Origin: G963675935 sp963675935
Lineage (GTDB): Bacteria; Planctomycetota; Planctomycetia; Pirellulales; Thermoguttaceae
DNA length: 64,000 nucleotides
Direction of reading: 5' to 3'
NCBI GenBank assembly: GCA_963675935.2
Contig: CAXXPV010000003.1
Coordinates: forward strand, 186,001 to 250,000
Numbering within the stretch: the stretch's first letter is position 1; every line of letters starts with the position of its first letter. This document shows positions 8,225-16,784 of the stretch, one piece after another. The notes beneath the pieces are model-generated. The model ran no database searches. It was not told the DNA's origin and saw only the letters and a list, made by a program, of their open reading frames with translations. Made by a program: the position numbers and the translations under genes.

Positions 8225-9538
8225 TTATCCGGCGGTCTGGTAGTGGCGTTGGCCGGTGGCTTGGGTTTGGCGATCCTGCCAAAAGGTGGTTAGCGGCTGG
8301 GTGTCGCTGAGGTAGTCGGCGGTCAGTTGCAACAACGCATCCGCTCCTCCACTCGACCAAAACTTTTCCGTGCCCTTCACACGACGGTTGATTTGCTTGA
8401 TCGTCGATTCGATGTGGCTGCTGGTGATCGGAAGCCCTTCCCGGCGATATTCGTCATAGTGCATCCTCGATCTTTGGTTCTCCAGATAACACAACGCATC
8501 CGCCACCTTGTTACGCGGCGAATCTTCGGCCTCGTTTTTCTCTGGCAGTCCCAACGCCCGCTGACGTTCTTGCAACGCTGCAATCACCAACTCCACCTGA
8601 CCGCTCCACAACCATTGCGCCCAACGACAGTATTCCGGCCACGCTTCTTCCATCGTGCGGCCGGCCATCGCGCCGGCGAACACGTAACACAACGCATGGA
8701 TGAAATCCACGATCGGCGTGAAATGTGAAAAGTATCGCCGCCACACCGACCAATTTGTTTCCGATCCATCGCCCACGAACGCCTTGCGGCTCGCCGCCAT
8801 GAAGCCGCGCTCCCACGCCGCCGACGCCAACTGCTTGCCGAACGCCTCGATGGACTCGCGCGTCGCCACCACGCTCCGCACCAATATCTCCGGCTGACCT
8901 CGACGCTTTTCAGACGCCGACGGCTTGTCCGATTCCTCCTTGGCAGGCGAATCGCCAACCGCAGAAAAACCCTTGATTTCACGAGATATTTTGCCCATTC
9001 GACGCGGATCGACGAAAATCTTCGGAATCGCCGGGCAAGGATCGGACGCGAAGGTTTCGCTCGTCATCGACAACAAGCAGCCCACTTTCGTCTCACGCCA
9101 AAATCGCCCCTTCCGCGATTCTTCTTCTTTCTTCGGAGACAATTCTTCGTTGCGATTGCGAATCTGGATGCGCCCGCCGTCCATTTCAACGCACGCCACG
9201 CACGGAACTTGCTCGCGCGGACTGTCTTGTTGCTCGGGCAACGGCAACGCCTCCCACGCCGCTTCCTCCGCCTTCCGTTGGGCCACTCGCTCTTGACCGA
9301 TCCGCTTGGTGGCCCGCATGATCCGTTGATCGGAAATGTCCAACTCGGCTTCTTCTTTCAAGTCCTTGCTGGCCTGCTGAAAACTGCTGGCGTGACTGCC
9401 CGCATAAACCATCTTGCGGAGCACTGCCGGAGAAACCGTGTCATCTGGTCTGATGCCCAAGGTTTGGGAGTGAGGGAAAAAAAGCCTTGCGGCATCGCTT
9501 GCAATGACCGTAGGATTCTTGCCAGACGGCTTCTCCAC
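8225..9538 (-). CDS. ISKra4-like transposase, main frame
   Basis: The main frame (437 codons from the first ATG) continues the upstream zinc-ribbon frame after a shift near 9477-9483. Visible DDE-type landmarks are CVEMDGGRIQIRNRN (first Asp), AFVGDGSETNWSVWRRYF followed by PIVDFIHALCYVF (second Asp region), and SSHIESTIKQINRRVKGTEKFW near the C-terminus, where the last Glu is expected. This matches the ISKra4-type order. The true N-terminus is probably supplied by the 9441-9815 frame; the ATG at 9538 may not be used. Confidence 0.8.
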   Translation of the reverse strand: MEKPSGKNPTVIASDAARLFFPHSQTLGIRPDDTVSPAVLRKMVYAGSHASSFQQASKDLKEEAELDISDQRIMRATKRIGQERVAQRKAEEAAWEALPLPEQQDSPREQVPCVACVEMDGGRIQIRNRNEELSPKKEEESRKGRFWRETKVGCLLSMTSETFASDPCPAIPKIFVDPRRMGKISREIKGFSAVGDSPAKEESDKPSASEKRRGQPEILVRSVVATRESIEAFGKQLASAAWERGFMAASRKAFVGDGSETNWSVWRRYFSHFTPIVDFIHALCYVFAGAMAGRTMEEAWPEYCRWAQWLWSGQVELVIAALQERQRALGLPEKNEAEDSPRNKVADALCYLENQRSRMHYDEYRREGLPITSSHIESTIKQINRRVKGTEKFWSSGGADALLQLTADYLSDTQPLTTFWQDRQTQATGQRHYQTAG

Positions 9539-9815
9539 GTTTGGCTTGGAGAAGCCGTCCGGCGATTTCTTCTAGGGGTATGGGCTCCCCGCATCCGCTG
9601 CACTTGCCAGCCGCGTGACCGGCCGCCTCCGCCTGCTTTTGCAACGCCTCGGAAAGCAGCACGCAAGCAATGGCGTCGCCGACTTCCCCGGTCTCGTCTT
9701 CCATCTCGGCAAACGTCGTTCCCCAGGCCGGCGCACCGTTTGGCCCCCACATTTCCCGCCGCAATTCGGCCGTCATCCCCGTGATTCGTTCTCGTAATGC
9801 TTCGCTAATGGCCAT
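9441..9815 (-). CDS. ISKra4-like transposase, N-terminal zinc-ribbon frame
   Basis: 124 residues with a CSGC ... CKRC zinc ribbon (about residues 77-108) ending in KAFFPSLPNLG. The main frame contains the matching continuation ARLFFPHSQTLGIRP over the same DNA, so one +1 (or -2) shift at the T7 run (coding-strand bases at 9477-9483) would make a single protein with no loss. Either programmed slippage or a simple inactivating indel would explain it; the exact target duplication indicates a young copy, which favours programmed slippage. Confidence 0.75.
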   Translation of the reverse strand: MAISEALRERITGMTAELRREMWGPNGAPAWGTTFAEMEDETGEVGDAIACVLLSEALQKQAEAAGHAAGKCSGCGEPIPLEEIAGRLLQAKRGEAVWQESYGHCKRCRKAFFPSLPNLGHQTR

Positions 9816-9991
9816 CCCTGGCTACCTCCTTTACCTAAAGTTATGTCACTTGGCCTCCCACCAAGCAAAACTTCCCCCCTTCTGTTTACCACGTCATGGC
9901 AGATTTACAAAGTGCAACTTGCACCCGCTGTGCCAAACAATCGCCGATTGCTCTTGACCCCCTCCTGGAGTTGGGGTTATAACCGTGACCC

Positions 9992-11218
9992 ATGATGCCA
10001 CAATTCTCGAACGACGATCTGGCGATTTTCGGCGCGAAACCCGCGTTTGACACCCCCCTTCATGTAGGGCGTCCCAACCAGGGCGACCGCCAACGGCTTT
10101 TTGAACGTTTCAACGAAATGCTCGACCGCAATTGGTTGAGCAACAACGGGCCCTTCGTCCAGGAACTCGAACAAAAAATCGCCGACCACATAGGCGTGCG
10201 GCATTGCGTGGCCATGTGCAACGCCACGGTCGCGCTGGAAATCGCGATCCGGGCGTTGGAGTTTTCGGGCGAGGTCATTGTCCCTTCGATGACGTTCGTC
10301 GCCACGGCCCACTCGCTGCAATGGCAGCAGATTACGCCCGTTTTTTGCGACATCGATCCGACGACACACACGTTGGACCCCGCCAGGGTCGAGGAATTGA
10401 TTACGCCGCGCACCACCGGCATCATCGGCGTTCATCTTTGGGGTCGGCCGTGCGAGGTCGAGGCGCTCGCGGAAATCGCCGACCGCCGCGGGCTGCGGCT
10501 GATGTTCGACGCCGCCCATGCGTTCAGTTGCAGCCATCGCGGGCGGATGATCGGCGGCTTCGGCGCGGCCGAGGTGTTCAGCTTCCACGCCACGAAGTTT
10601 TTCAACACCCTGGAAGGCGGCGCCGTCGTGACCAACGACGATCAACTGGCCCAAAAAATCCGGCTGATGAAAAATTTCGGATTCGCCGGCGTCGACCGCG
10701 TGACCTACATCGGCACGAACGGCAAAATGACCGAGGCGTCGGCCGCCTTCGGACTGACCGCCTTCGAGCGTCTGGAAGACATTCGCGCGGTGAATCGCCG
10801 CAACCACCGCCTCTACGGCGAGGCGATCAGCGATTTGCCCGGCGTCGAGCTGGTTGCCTATGATGATCGGGAGTTGAACAATTACCAATACGTCGTTTTC
10901 GAGGTGGACGAGGATGAGGCCGGGCTGAGTCGAGACGAATTCCTGGCGGTTTTGCAGGCCGAGAACGTGCTGGCCCGGCGATATTTCTACCCCGGTTGCC
11001 ATCGGATGGAGCCGTATCGGTCGTATTTCCCCCATGCGGGCTTGCTGCTTCCGCAAACCGAACGGTTGACGCAACGGGTGTTTCAGCTTCCCACCGGAAC
11101 GAGCGTCGGCGAAGACGAGATTCGGACGATCGGCGGCATTTTGCGCCGCGCGTCGGCGTCGGCCGATCAGGTGCGCCGCGCTTTGTCGCCGACACAGTCG
11201 CGCCGCCATGCCGCTTAA
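9992..11218 (+). CDS. DegT/DnrJ/EryC1/StrS aminotransferase
   Basis: 408 residues, normal for sugar aminotransferases that act on nucleotide-linked keto-sugars. Key features are the cofactor-stacking SMTFVATAHSLQW region (99-111), D173 in LMFDAAHAF, and the PLP lysine K202 in FSFHATKFFNTLEGG. Such enzymes make amino-deoxysugars for LPS, capsules or glycoproteins. A GT2 gene follows after only three bases (TAA-ATC-ATG), so the pair is an operon. The upstream ATP-grasp/HAD gene was probably part of it before the IS landed. Confidence 0.92.
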   Translation: MMPQFSNDDLAIFGAKPAFDTPLHVGRPNQGDRQRLFERFNEMLDRNWLSNNGPFVQELEQKIADHIGVRHCVAMCNATVALEIAIRALEFSGEVIVPSMTFVATAHSLQWQQITPVFCDIDPTTHTLDPARVEELITPRTTGIIGVHLWGRPCEVEALAEIADRRGLRLMFDAAHAFSCSHRGRMIGGFGAAEVFSFHATKFFNTLEGGAVVTNDDQLAQKIRLMKNFGFAGVDRVTYIGTNGKMTEASAAFGLTAFERLEDIRAVNRRNHRLYGEAISDLPGVELVAYDDRELNNYQYVVFEVDEDEAGLSRDEFLAVLQAENVLARRYFYPGCHRMEPYRSYFPHAGLLLPQTERLTQRVFQLPTGTSVGEDEIRTIGGILRRASASADQVRRALSPTQSRRHAA

Positions 11219-11221
11219 ATC

Positions 11222-12313
11222 ATGAAAGTCAGTGCGGCCATCATCACTTACAATCAGGAGAAAAGCCTCGCCGCCGCGGTCGAGAGCGCCCTGATGCAGA
11301 CCGTCGACTTCGACTTCGAGATCGTCGTGGCCGACGACTGCTCGACCGACGGCACGGCCGACGTGCTGCGGAAACTTGAATTGCAATATCCCGAAAAAGT
11401 GCGAGCCATCTATCGCCGGCCGAACATCGGGGCAAACGCCAATCTGTTGGACACCATCGCGGCCTGCCGGGGCGATTACGTCGCGATGCTCGAAGGCGAC
11501 GACCTTTGGACCGATCCGCGAAAACTGCAACGCCAGGCCGACTGGCTCGACGCCCACCCTGACTGTTCGTTGTGCTGCCACGCCGTGAATTACGTGCATG
11601 AAGACGGCAGCCGGCCGACGGAACGCTTTCCCCGCAATGGTAAAGAGGTGTCGAGTCTCGAAGACATTCTGACGGAGGCGGCCAATTTCCATACATGCTC
11701 CTTCATGTTCCGGCGGCGGCTGTTCTCTCCGCCCGATTGGCTGCGGTCGCTCTGGATCGGCGATTGGCCGATTCTCGCGCTTTTGGCCGAGCAAGGCGGC
11801 GTCGGTTTCATCGACGAGGTCATGTCGGAATACCATATTCATCCGGGCGGGGTGTGGTCGAACAGTTCGCGTCTGCGCCGGGCCGACGGCCTGCTCCAGG
11901 TGTTTCAGCACATACGCCGGCATTTCGGACCGCGTTATTCGCAACAAACCGCTTGGCTGCTGGCGTCTCGGGCGTGCGATTTGAGCCGGGAATTGGAGCT
12001 TGCCGGCCGTCGCGACGAAGCTCGGCGGCGCCTCGTCGAGGCCGTCGAGGTTCTTTTGGAGGAAACGCCCGAGCAAAAAACCTTGATCGACGAGTTGGCT
12101 AAGAGCGTCGTTCGGCTTGGCGGACAATCGCCCACGGCCGCGACGTTGGACGCGGCGGCGCTCCGCGCGGAGATTGCGCGGCGTGACGCGCAGCTTGCGG
12201 CCGTCGCGAAGGAGTTGGCCCTGCTCAAAGAATCTCGTTGGTGGCGATTCCGTCAGCGGCTTGTCACGTTGCCCGGCATGGGGCGGCTGATGCGCGCTCT
12301 TCGCCGGCGATAG
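11222..12313 (+). CDS. GT2 family glycosyltransferase
   Basis: 363 residues. The N-terminal GT-A fold shows VSAAIITYNQEKSLAAAV, the first acidic motif VVADDCSTDGTADVL, and EGDDLWTDPRKL carrying the D-D nucleotide-sugar/metal site. WSNSSRLRRADGLLQVF and the following helices complete the transferase. The last 50 residues (about 310-360) are a heptad-like coiled coil ending in a basic segment (WWRFRQRLVTLPGMGRLMRALRRR in two overlapping parts), which may anchor it to the membrane. It is translated with the DegT aminotransferase and likely adds the resulting amino-sugar to a surface polymer. Confidence 0.9.
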   Translation: MKVSAAIITYNQEKSLAAAVESALMQTVDFDFEIVVADDCSTDGTADVLRKLELQYPEKVRAIYRRPNIGANANLLDTIAACRGDYVAMLEGDDLWTDPRKLQRQADWLDAHPDCSLCCHAVNYVHEDGSRPTERFPRNGKEVSSLEDILTEAANFHTCSFMFRRRLFSPPDWLRSLWIGDWPILALLAEQGGVGFIDEVMSEYHIHPGGVWSNSSRLRRADGLLQVFQHIRRHFGPRYSQQTAWLLASRACDLSRELELAGRRDEARRRLVEAVEVLLEETPEQKTLIDELAKSVVRLGGQSPTAATLDAAALRAEIARRDAQLAAVAKELALLKESRWWRFRQRLVTLPGMGRLMRALRRR

Positions 12314-12418
12314 CCTCCAGCGGGCCATCCCTCTTCAATCGCGTGTTCAAGGATTACGCCAAAGCGATGGCTTTTTCAATGAAACGGTATTATACTTTTT
12401 CCATGAGAGGAATTCTTA

Positions 12419-12538
12419 ATGGTGGAAGAAGAGTTGGAGCAATTCGAGGACTTAAAACAACTGCGCAAGGCGAAAGCCGAGGAAGCCGACTCGCCGACAA
12501 TCTCGCTCGATGCCGTCAAGGAAGAACTCGGGCTGTAG
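12419..12538 (+). CDS. 39-residue orphan antitoxin-like tail
   Basis: ATG at 12419 with GAGAGG eight bases upstream opens a 39-codon frame: MVEEELEQFEDLKQLRKAKA, then EEADSPTISLDAVKEELGL. The sequence resembles the C-terminal toxin-binding part of Phd/YefM or PrlF-type antitoxins (LRKAKAEE..SLDAVKEELGL), and an in-frame stop occurs immediately before it, so the DNA-binding half is absent. No toxin gene follows. It could be an antitoxin remnant or a free solitary antidote; expression is uncertain. Confidence 0.5.
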   Translation: MVEEELEQFEDLKQLRKAKAEEADSPTISLDAVKEELGL

Positions 12539-12646
12539 TTTTGGGAGAAACCAAAGACTCCCGACTCTGTTTGGCCATCCCGAAAGCAATGGGATTGACA
12601 CTCACGGTTGAAACTTCCCCATCGCGGGGATGTCCCTGATCGGCGT

Positions 12647-13672
12647 CTACGTCATCTGCCACACCGCCATGCGCAGCACGTCGCGGCAGGTCTTGTCGGA
12701 GGTCAATACCGCCGCCGGCTCGAAGCCGCAATGCACCAGACAATGCTCGCAACGCACGTCGCCGCCGGGACCGGGGCCCAACCGGCTCCAGTCGGTCCGC
12801 TCGACCAACTCGCGGTACGTCGCGTAATGGGCGTCGCCCAACAGATAGCACGGACCGCGCCAGCCGCGCACGTTGTACGTCGGGTTGGCCCACGCCGCGC
12901 AGGTCAATTCACGCTCGCCTCGCAAAAATTGCATGTAAATCGGCGAGGCCGTCAAACGGAATCGGGCAAGCGAACGCTCGGCCGAGCGGAATTTCTCGTG
13001 AACCTCGTCGCGAGTCATGAAAATGTTCGCCGCATTCGACGGATCGTCCTTGCACACCGCCGAATAGCCGAAGGCCGGCGAAATCATGCTGCCATCGACG
13101 CCCAACTCGCCGAGATAATCGAACAACAGTTCGATTTCGTGCATGTCGGTGTCGCGGTAGACGGTCGTGTTGGTGCAGACGATGAAGCCCGCCTTCTTCG
13201 CCGCCACAATTCCGCGGACGGCCGCCGAAAACACGCCCTCGCGATCGACCATCCGGTCATGCGTCGCCTCCATGCCGTCGAGATGCACGTTGATGAACAG
13301 GCGGTTGGAAGGGCGAAAGCCGCGGATTTTCTTTTCCAACAGCGTGCCGTTGGTGCAAAGGTAGACGTGCTTCCGCTGCATGACGAGGCTCTCGATCAAG
13401 ACCTCGATCTCGGGATAGATCAGCGGTTCGCCGCCGCAAACGCTCACGATCGGCGCGCCGCACTCGGCCGCGGCGTCCATGCACTGCTCGATCGACAACC
13501 GGCGGTTCATCGTGTCGGCGTATTCGCGGATCCGCCCGCAGCCGGCGCACTTCAGGTTGCAGGCGTGCAGCGGCTCGAGCATCAGCACCAGCGGAAATTT
13601 CTTCTCGCCCGAAAGCTTCTTGTGAAGCAGATAGGATGTCATCGAGCGGGTCAGGGAGAAAGGAAATCGCAT
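12647..13672 (-). CDS. hpnH: Radical-SAM adenosyl-hopene transferase HpnH
   Basis: Starting at the ATG at 13672 (MRFPFSLTRSMTSYLLHKKL) the protein is 341 residues, the family length. The radical-SAM cluster motif is C38-x3-C42-x2-C45 (HACNLKCAGC). SVCGGEPLIYPEI binds SAM, and the C-terminal CEHCLVHCGFEPAAVL matches the HpnH tail. It attaches adenosine to diploptene, the first step of extended-hopanoid synthesis. An in-frame extension to 13786 is excluded because it is translated from the palindromic repeat at 13729-13812. The squalene-hopene cyclase that makes its substrate lies just upstream on the same strand. Confidence 0.92.
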   Translation of the reverse strand: MRFPFSLTRSMTSYLLHKKLSGEKKFPLVLMLEPLHACNLKCAGCGRIREYADTMNRRLSIEQCMDAAAECGAPIVSVCGGEPLIYPEIEVLIESLVMQRKHVYLCTNGTLLEKKIRGFRPSNRLFINVHLDGMEATHDRMVDREGVFSAAVRGIVAAKKAGFIVCTNTTVYRDTDMHEIELLFDYLGELGVDGSMISPAFGYSAVCKDDPSNAANIFMTRDEVHEKFRSAERSLARFRLTASPIYMQFLRGERELTCAAWANPTYNVRGWRGPCYLLGDAHYATYRELVERTDWSRLGPGPGGDVRCEHCLVHCGFEPAAVLTSDKTCRDVLRMAVWQMT

Positions 13673-13728
13673 GAGGGGAAGGTTAGGGATTGGGTATAAG
13701 GGATTGGATAATATCGAGCAATTGTGCA

Positions 13729-13812
13729 ATAGCCGGGGGCCAACGGCCCGCGGGATGTGTTCTCCATCGTCATCGACCGCGCACATTCCGCGGGCCGTTG
13801 GCCCCCGGCTAT
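13729..13812. repeat. CCGGGGGCCAACGGCCCGCGG palindromic element
   Basis: Left arm 13729-13751 (ATAGCCGGGGGCCAACGGCC...) and right arm 13790-13812 are inverted copies around a 38-base loop. It lies between hpnH and the cyclase gene. Other members: 61109-61180 (complete), 36505-36531 (one arm) and 52340-52383 (degenerate). Confidence 0.9.
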
Positions 13813-13819
13813 TTGACGC

Positions 13820-15934
13820 TCAAGAAACTTCGACCGCCGCCGGCCGCTCGCTCTTCTCTTCACGCCCGCCGACGCGAACTGCCCACTGCGAAAGCGCCAG
13901 CAGCGGAAAGTAGATGCGATAGTAGTGGTATCGCAAATAAAACACGCGGGGGAAGCCCGTGCCGGTGAACTCCGTCTCGTCCCACGTGCCGTCGTCGTTC
14001 TGCATCATGGTGAGATAGCGAATTCCGCGGGCGACGGCCGGATGGCGTTCCATGCCGGCGGCGATAAGCCCCATCAAGGCCCAGGCCGTTTGCGAGGCCG
14101 TCGGAGAGCCCTGCCCGCGAAGATGCGGAAATTCGTAGGTGTCGGGCGATTCGCCCCAGCCGCCGCACGGCTGCTGATGGGCCAAAAGCCATTGGACGCC
14201 GGCCACGATGGCCGGATCGTCGGTCGGAACGCCGACGGCCGTAAGGCCCGTGATCGCCTGCCATGTGCCGTAAATATAATTGACGCCCCAGCGGCCGAAC
14301 CAACTGCCGTCGGCGCCCTGTTCGCGTCGAATGTAGGCCACGGCCCGATCCACGGCCGGGTCGCCCAGCCGACGCCCCAATTGGCCGAAAGCCTCCAACA
14401 CCCTCGCGGCAAGGTCCGGCGTGCTAGGGTCGATCATCGCGTTGTGGTCGGCGAACGGAACGTAGCAAAGGAATCGGTGGTCGTTGTTCCGGTCGAACGC
14501 GCCCCAGCCGCCGTCGCGGTTCTGCATGGCCAGCAGCCAGCGGAGGCCCAGGTCGATGGCCGACATCGAGTCGCCCAGTTCGACGATGCGCTGCTCGGAT
14601 TCGTGCCGGGCCAATCGCAACTCGGGCGGCAAGGCGCCGTGCGGGGCCGACTCGCCGGTGAACTGCGTTTGCAGCGCCATCAAAACCATCGCCGTGTCGT
14701 CGTTGTCGGGATAGAAATCGTTGTCATACTCGAAGGCCCAGCCACCCGGCTCGGCCGCGACCGTTTCGCTCCAATCGCCTCGCCGTTTGATCTGCTTTTT
14801 CAGCAGCCAGCCGATCGCCTCGCGCATGGCGGGGTTCTCGGGAGCGACGCCGGCGGCCGCCAGGGCGCGAACCGCAATGGCCGTGTCCCAAACGGGCGAT
14901 TTGCACGGCTGAAGCCGCACGGTCTCCGTCGCATCGTCGTCGATGACCAGCTTCCGTAGTTCGTCGCGGCAATACAGCATTTCCGGGCTGTCGTCGGGAT
15001 AGCCCAAACACTTCAACGCGATAATGCTCCAGACCATCGGCGGATAGATGGCGCCCAAGCCCGCGCTGCGGTCGAATCGGGCAAGCATCCAGCGTTCGGC
15101 CGCGAGAATCGCCTTGCGGCGAAGCGGCAGGAATCGCCGGCGCTGGCACCATTTGGCCGTCCGGTCGATCGTGCGGAAGAGGCAATCCCAACTGAAAAGG
15201 CCCGTGCCGCCCGACAGGCCGGGACAACGCGGCAGCGGCCAGGTCTCCGGCTCCGTCAAAAACAACTCGCGGATGCCCAACCTCGGCTCGATCCGCCGCA
15301 CCGGCCGATACGACGAAATGATCGAAAGCGGCACGATCATTGTCCGCGACCACGAGCTGACCATCGTCAGGTTGATCGGGAACCACTTGGGCAACAGCAC
15401 GGCTTCCGGCGGAACGGCCGGGCACTGTTCGTAGGAAATTTGTCCCAGCAGGGCCAGATAGAAGCGGGTGAAACTGTTCACCGCGTCGGCCCCGCCGTGG
15501 GCCAAAATGGCCTCACGCGCCCGCTGCATGTACTCGGCGCTCGGGTCGTGACCGGTCAGCTTCAGGGCGAAATACGCCTTGACGCTTCCGCTGATCTCGA
15601 TGCCGCCGCCGGGATACATCGCCCAGCCGCCTTCCGGCATCTGCTTTTTGACGACATAGGCCGCGCATCGGTGGGCCAGCTCGGAGTCTTCGTGGCCCAA
15701 AAACGCCAGAAGCAGAATGGTTTCGCTTTCGAGGATCGTGTCGCCTTCGAGTTCGGCGCACCACGAGCCGTCGGCGTCTTGTTGAGCCAGCAGCCACTGC
15801 CGGGTTTGGTGGATCGCCCGGCGAACGGGCGTTCCCAGCGATTTTACGAAGTCGAGGGAATCCGCCGAAACGTCTTCCCCGTTTTTTCCTTGCCTATCCA
15901 TCGGCAAGACGCAATTCTCTTGGCCCAAACTCAT
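13820..15934 (-). CDS. shc: Squalene-hopene cyclase
   Basis: 704 residues from the ATG at 15934 (GGGAG nine bases upstream; in-frame ATGs at 15943 and 15997 are alternatives). It has repeated QW motifs (QDADGSWCAELEGD, QNRDGGWGAFDRNND, QGADGSWFGRWG, QNDDGTWDETEFTG) and the proton-donating D-x-D-D-T-A motif as DNDDTA at about residue 405, plus GTGFPRVFYLRYHYYRIYFP at the C-terminus. It cyclises squalene to hopene at the membrane. Together with HpnH it indicates hopanoid production; the other hpn genes are not in this window. Confidence 0.95.
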   Translation of the reverse strand: MSLGQENCVLPMDRQGKNGEDVSADSLDFVKSLGTPVRRAIHQTRQWLLAQQDADGSWCAELEGDTILESETILLLAFLGHEDSELAHRCAAYVVKKQMPEGGWAMYPGGGIEISGSVKAYFALKLTGHDPSAEYMQRAREAILAHGGADAVNSFTRFYLALLGQISYEQCPAVPPEAVLLPKWFPINLTMVSSWSRTMIVPLSIISSYRPVRRIEPRLGIRELFLTEPETWPLPRCPGLSGGTGLFSWDCLFRTIDRTAKWCQRRRFLPLRRKAILAAERWMLARFDRSAGLGAIYPPMVWSIIALKCLGYPDDSPEMLYCRDELRKLVIDDDATETVRLQPCKSPVWDTAIAVRALAAAGVAPENPAMREAIGWLLKKQIKRRGDWSETVAAEPGGWAFEYDNDFYPDNDDTAMVLMALQTQFTGESAPHGALPPELRLARHESEQRIVELGDSMSAIDLGLRWLLAMQNRDGGWGAFDRNNDHRFLCYVPFADHNAMIDPSTPDLAARVLEAFGQLGRRLGDPAVDRAVAYIRREQGADGSWFGRWGVNYIYGTWQAITGLTAVGVPTDDPAIVAGVQWLLAHQQPCGGWGESPDTYEFPHLRGQGSPTASQTAWALMGLIAAGMERHPAVARGIRYLTMMQNDDGTWDETEFTGTGFPRVFYLRYHYYRIYFPLLALSQWAVRVGGREEKSERPAAVEVS

Positions 15935-16088
15935 GGCATCCATCTCCCGAGCGCCGGAATCAACCCTCCCTGAACCGTCGCCCTCAAGCGGGGGCAACGA
16001 TGATTCCCAACAATTTACGCCTTCGACGCTCGACCGACAAGAGCAGATGTGCCGCCTCTACCACCGAGGGGGGCGCGTTTTTCACCAC

Positions 16089-16205
16089 CGTTTAGCCGGC
16101 GAACTTGTTCGCCGCGTTTTTCGCGGGATTCATCGCCCTTTCACGACGAGCAAGCTCGCCGGCTAAACGGACACGCTGTCGTCATTTTTCTTCGACTGGT
16201 GAGAA
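16089..16205. repeat. GTTTAGCCGGCGAACTTG palindrome with conserved tail
   Basis: The core palindrome (16089-16169) has arms CGTTTAGCCGGCGAACTTG and its complement, with a loop containing TTCGCGGGATTCATCGCCC. The flank ACACGCTGTCGTCATTTTTC TTCGAC-GGTGAGAA continues the similarity. The copy at 31610-31727 is the same element, including loop and tail, in opposite orientation. Confidence 0.88.
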
Positions 16206-16305
16206 AAGCGGGCTGGCTAGCTCAAAGGACGTACGAGCTGGTTCCGTTTTCGCATTCCCAAGACAATCCTATCAGGAGACTCTTTCCGCTTCACGAGAAA
16301 CCCTC

Positions 16306-16334
16306 TTGACAATCTACTAGTCTAGCAGTACGTT
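16306..16334 (+). promoter_or_regulatory. blaI-blaR1 promoter/operator
   Basis: TTGACA at 16306-16311 is a consensus -35 box; TACGTT at 16329-16334 is a weak -10 with 17-base spacing. Between them CTACTAGTCTAG is a near dyad similar to BlaI/MecI operators, so the repressor encoded downstream probably controls its own operon here. Confidence 0.55.
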
Positions 16335-16376
16335 ATCGGCAGTAGAACTGAATTCAGACGCTGGAGGAGCCAAATC

Positions 16377-16784
16377 GTGGAAATGATTCCGACTGATCGC
16401 GAACTCGAAACGCTCAAGGCGCTCTGGAAATACGGCGACGCCACCGTGCGAGAGCTGCACGAACGCATCCAGGAAAGCGGCTCGAAATTGGCCTACACGA
16501 CCGTCCTCAGCCTCCTCCAAGTGATGGAGCAGAAGGGGCTGGTCACGCATCGGCCCAGCGGCAAGGCGTATCTCTATTCCGCCGCCGTGCAGCGCGACAG
16601 CACGTTCCAAAAGCTCGCCGGCGGCTTTTTGGAAAAAGTGTTCGACGGCGCCGTGGACGAATATCTGGTCCACGCCCTCGAATCGAAACGCCCCAGCAAC
16701 GAGGAACTCGACCGGCTGGAACAAATGATCGCCGGGGCCAGGGCCAAATCGAAGCGGACAACGCGGAAGGAGAAATCGTCATGA
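16377..16784 (+). CDS. blaI: BlaI/MecI-type transcriptional repressor
   Basis: 135 residues. GTG at 16377 is chosen over the ATG two codons later because GGAGGAG ends eight bases upstream of it. The winged-helix domain runs over residues 1-75 (LKALWKYGDATVRELHERIQ, then LAYTTVLSLLQVMEQKGLV), followed by the dimerisation/cleavage region (TFQKLAGGFLEKVFDGAVDEY). BlaI repressors leave their operator after cleavage by the membrane protease BlaR1, encoded next with a four-base overlap. In planctomycetes such pairs are numerous and are not reliably linked to beta-lactam resistance; no beta-lactamase gene is adjacent. Confidence 0.92.
   Translation: MEMIPTDRELETLKALWKYGDATVRELHERIQESGSKLAYTTVLSLLQVMEQKGLVTHRPSGKAYLYSAAVQRDSTFQKLAGGFLEKVFDGAVDEYLVHALESKRPSNEELDRLEQMIAGARAKSKRTTRKEKSS

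Larger units (their letters stand above)
8198..9926 (-). mobile_element. 1.73-kb insertion sequence, ISKra4-like
   Basis: Perfect 19-base terminal inverted repeats GGGTGCAAGTTGCACTTTG at 8198-8216 and 9908-9926, with a 9-bp target duplication outside. It contains two overlapping transposase frames on the minus strand. It sits between the ATP-grasp gene and the DegT gene, which are otherwise adjacent. The same termini bound a non-autonomous element at 27975-28610. Confidence 0.93.

Noticed and set aside
9977..12328. Long minus-strand frame of 783 codons
   Set aside because: It lies antisense to the well-supported degT and GT2 genes and its translation is Arg/His/Gln-rich with no domain, a GC-skew shadow.
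13673..13786. N-terminal extension of hpnH
   Set aside because: The extra 38 codons come from the palindromic element at 13729-13812, and the family N-terminus matches the internal ATG.
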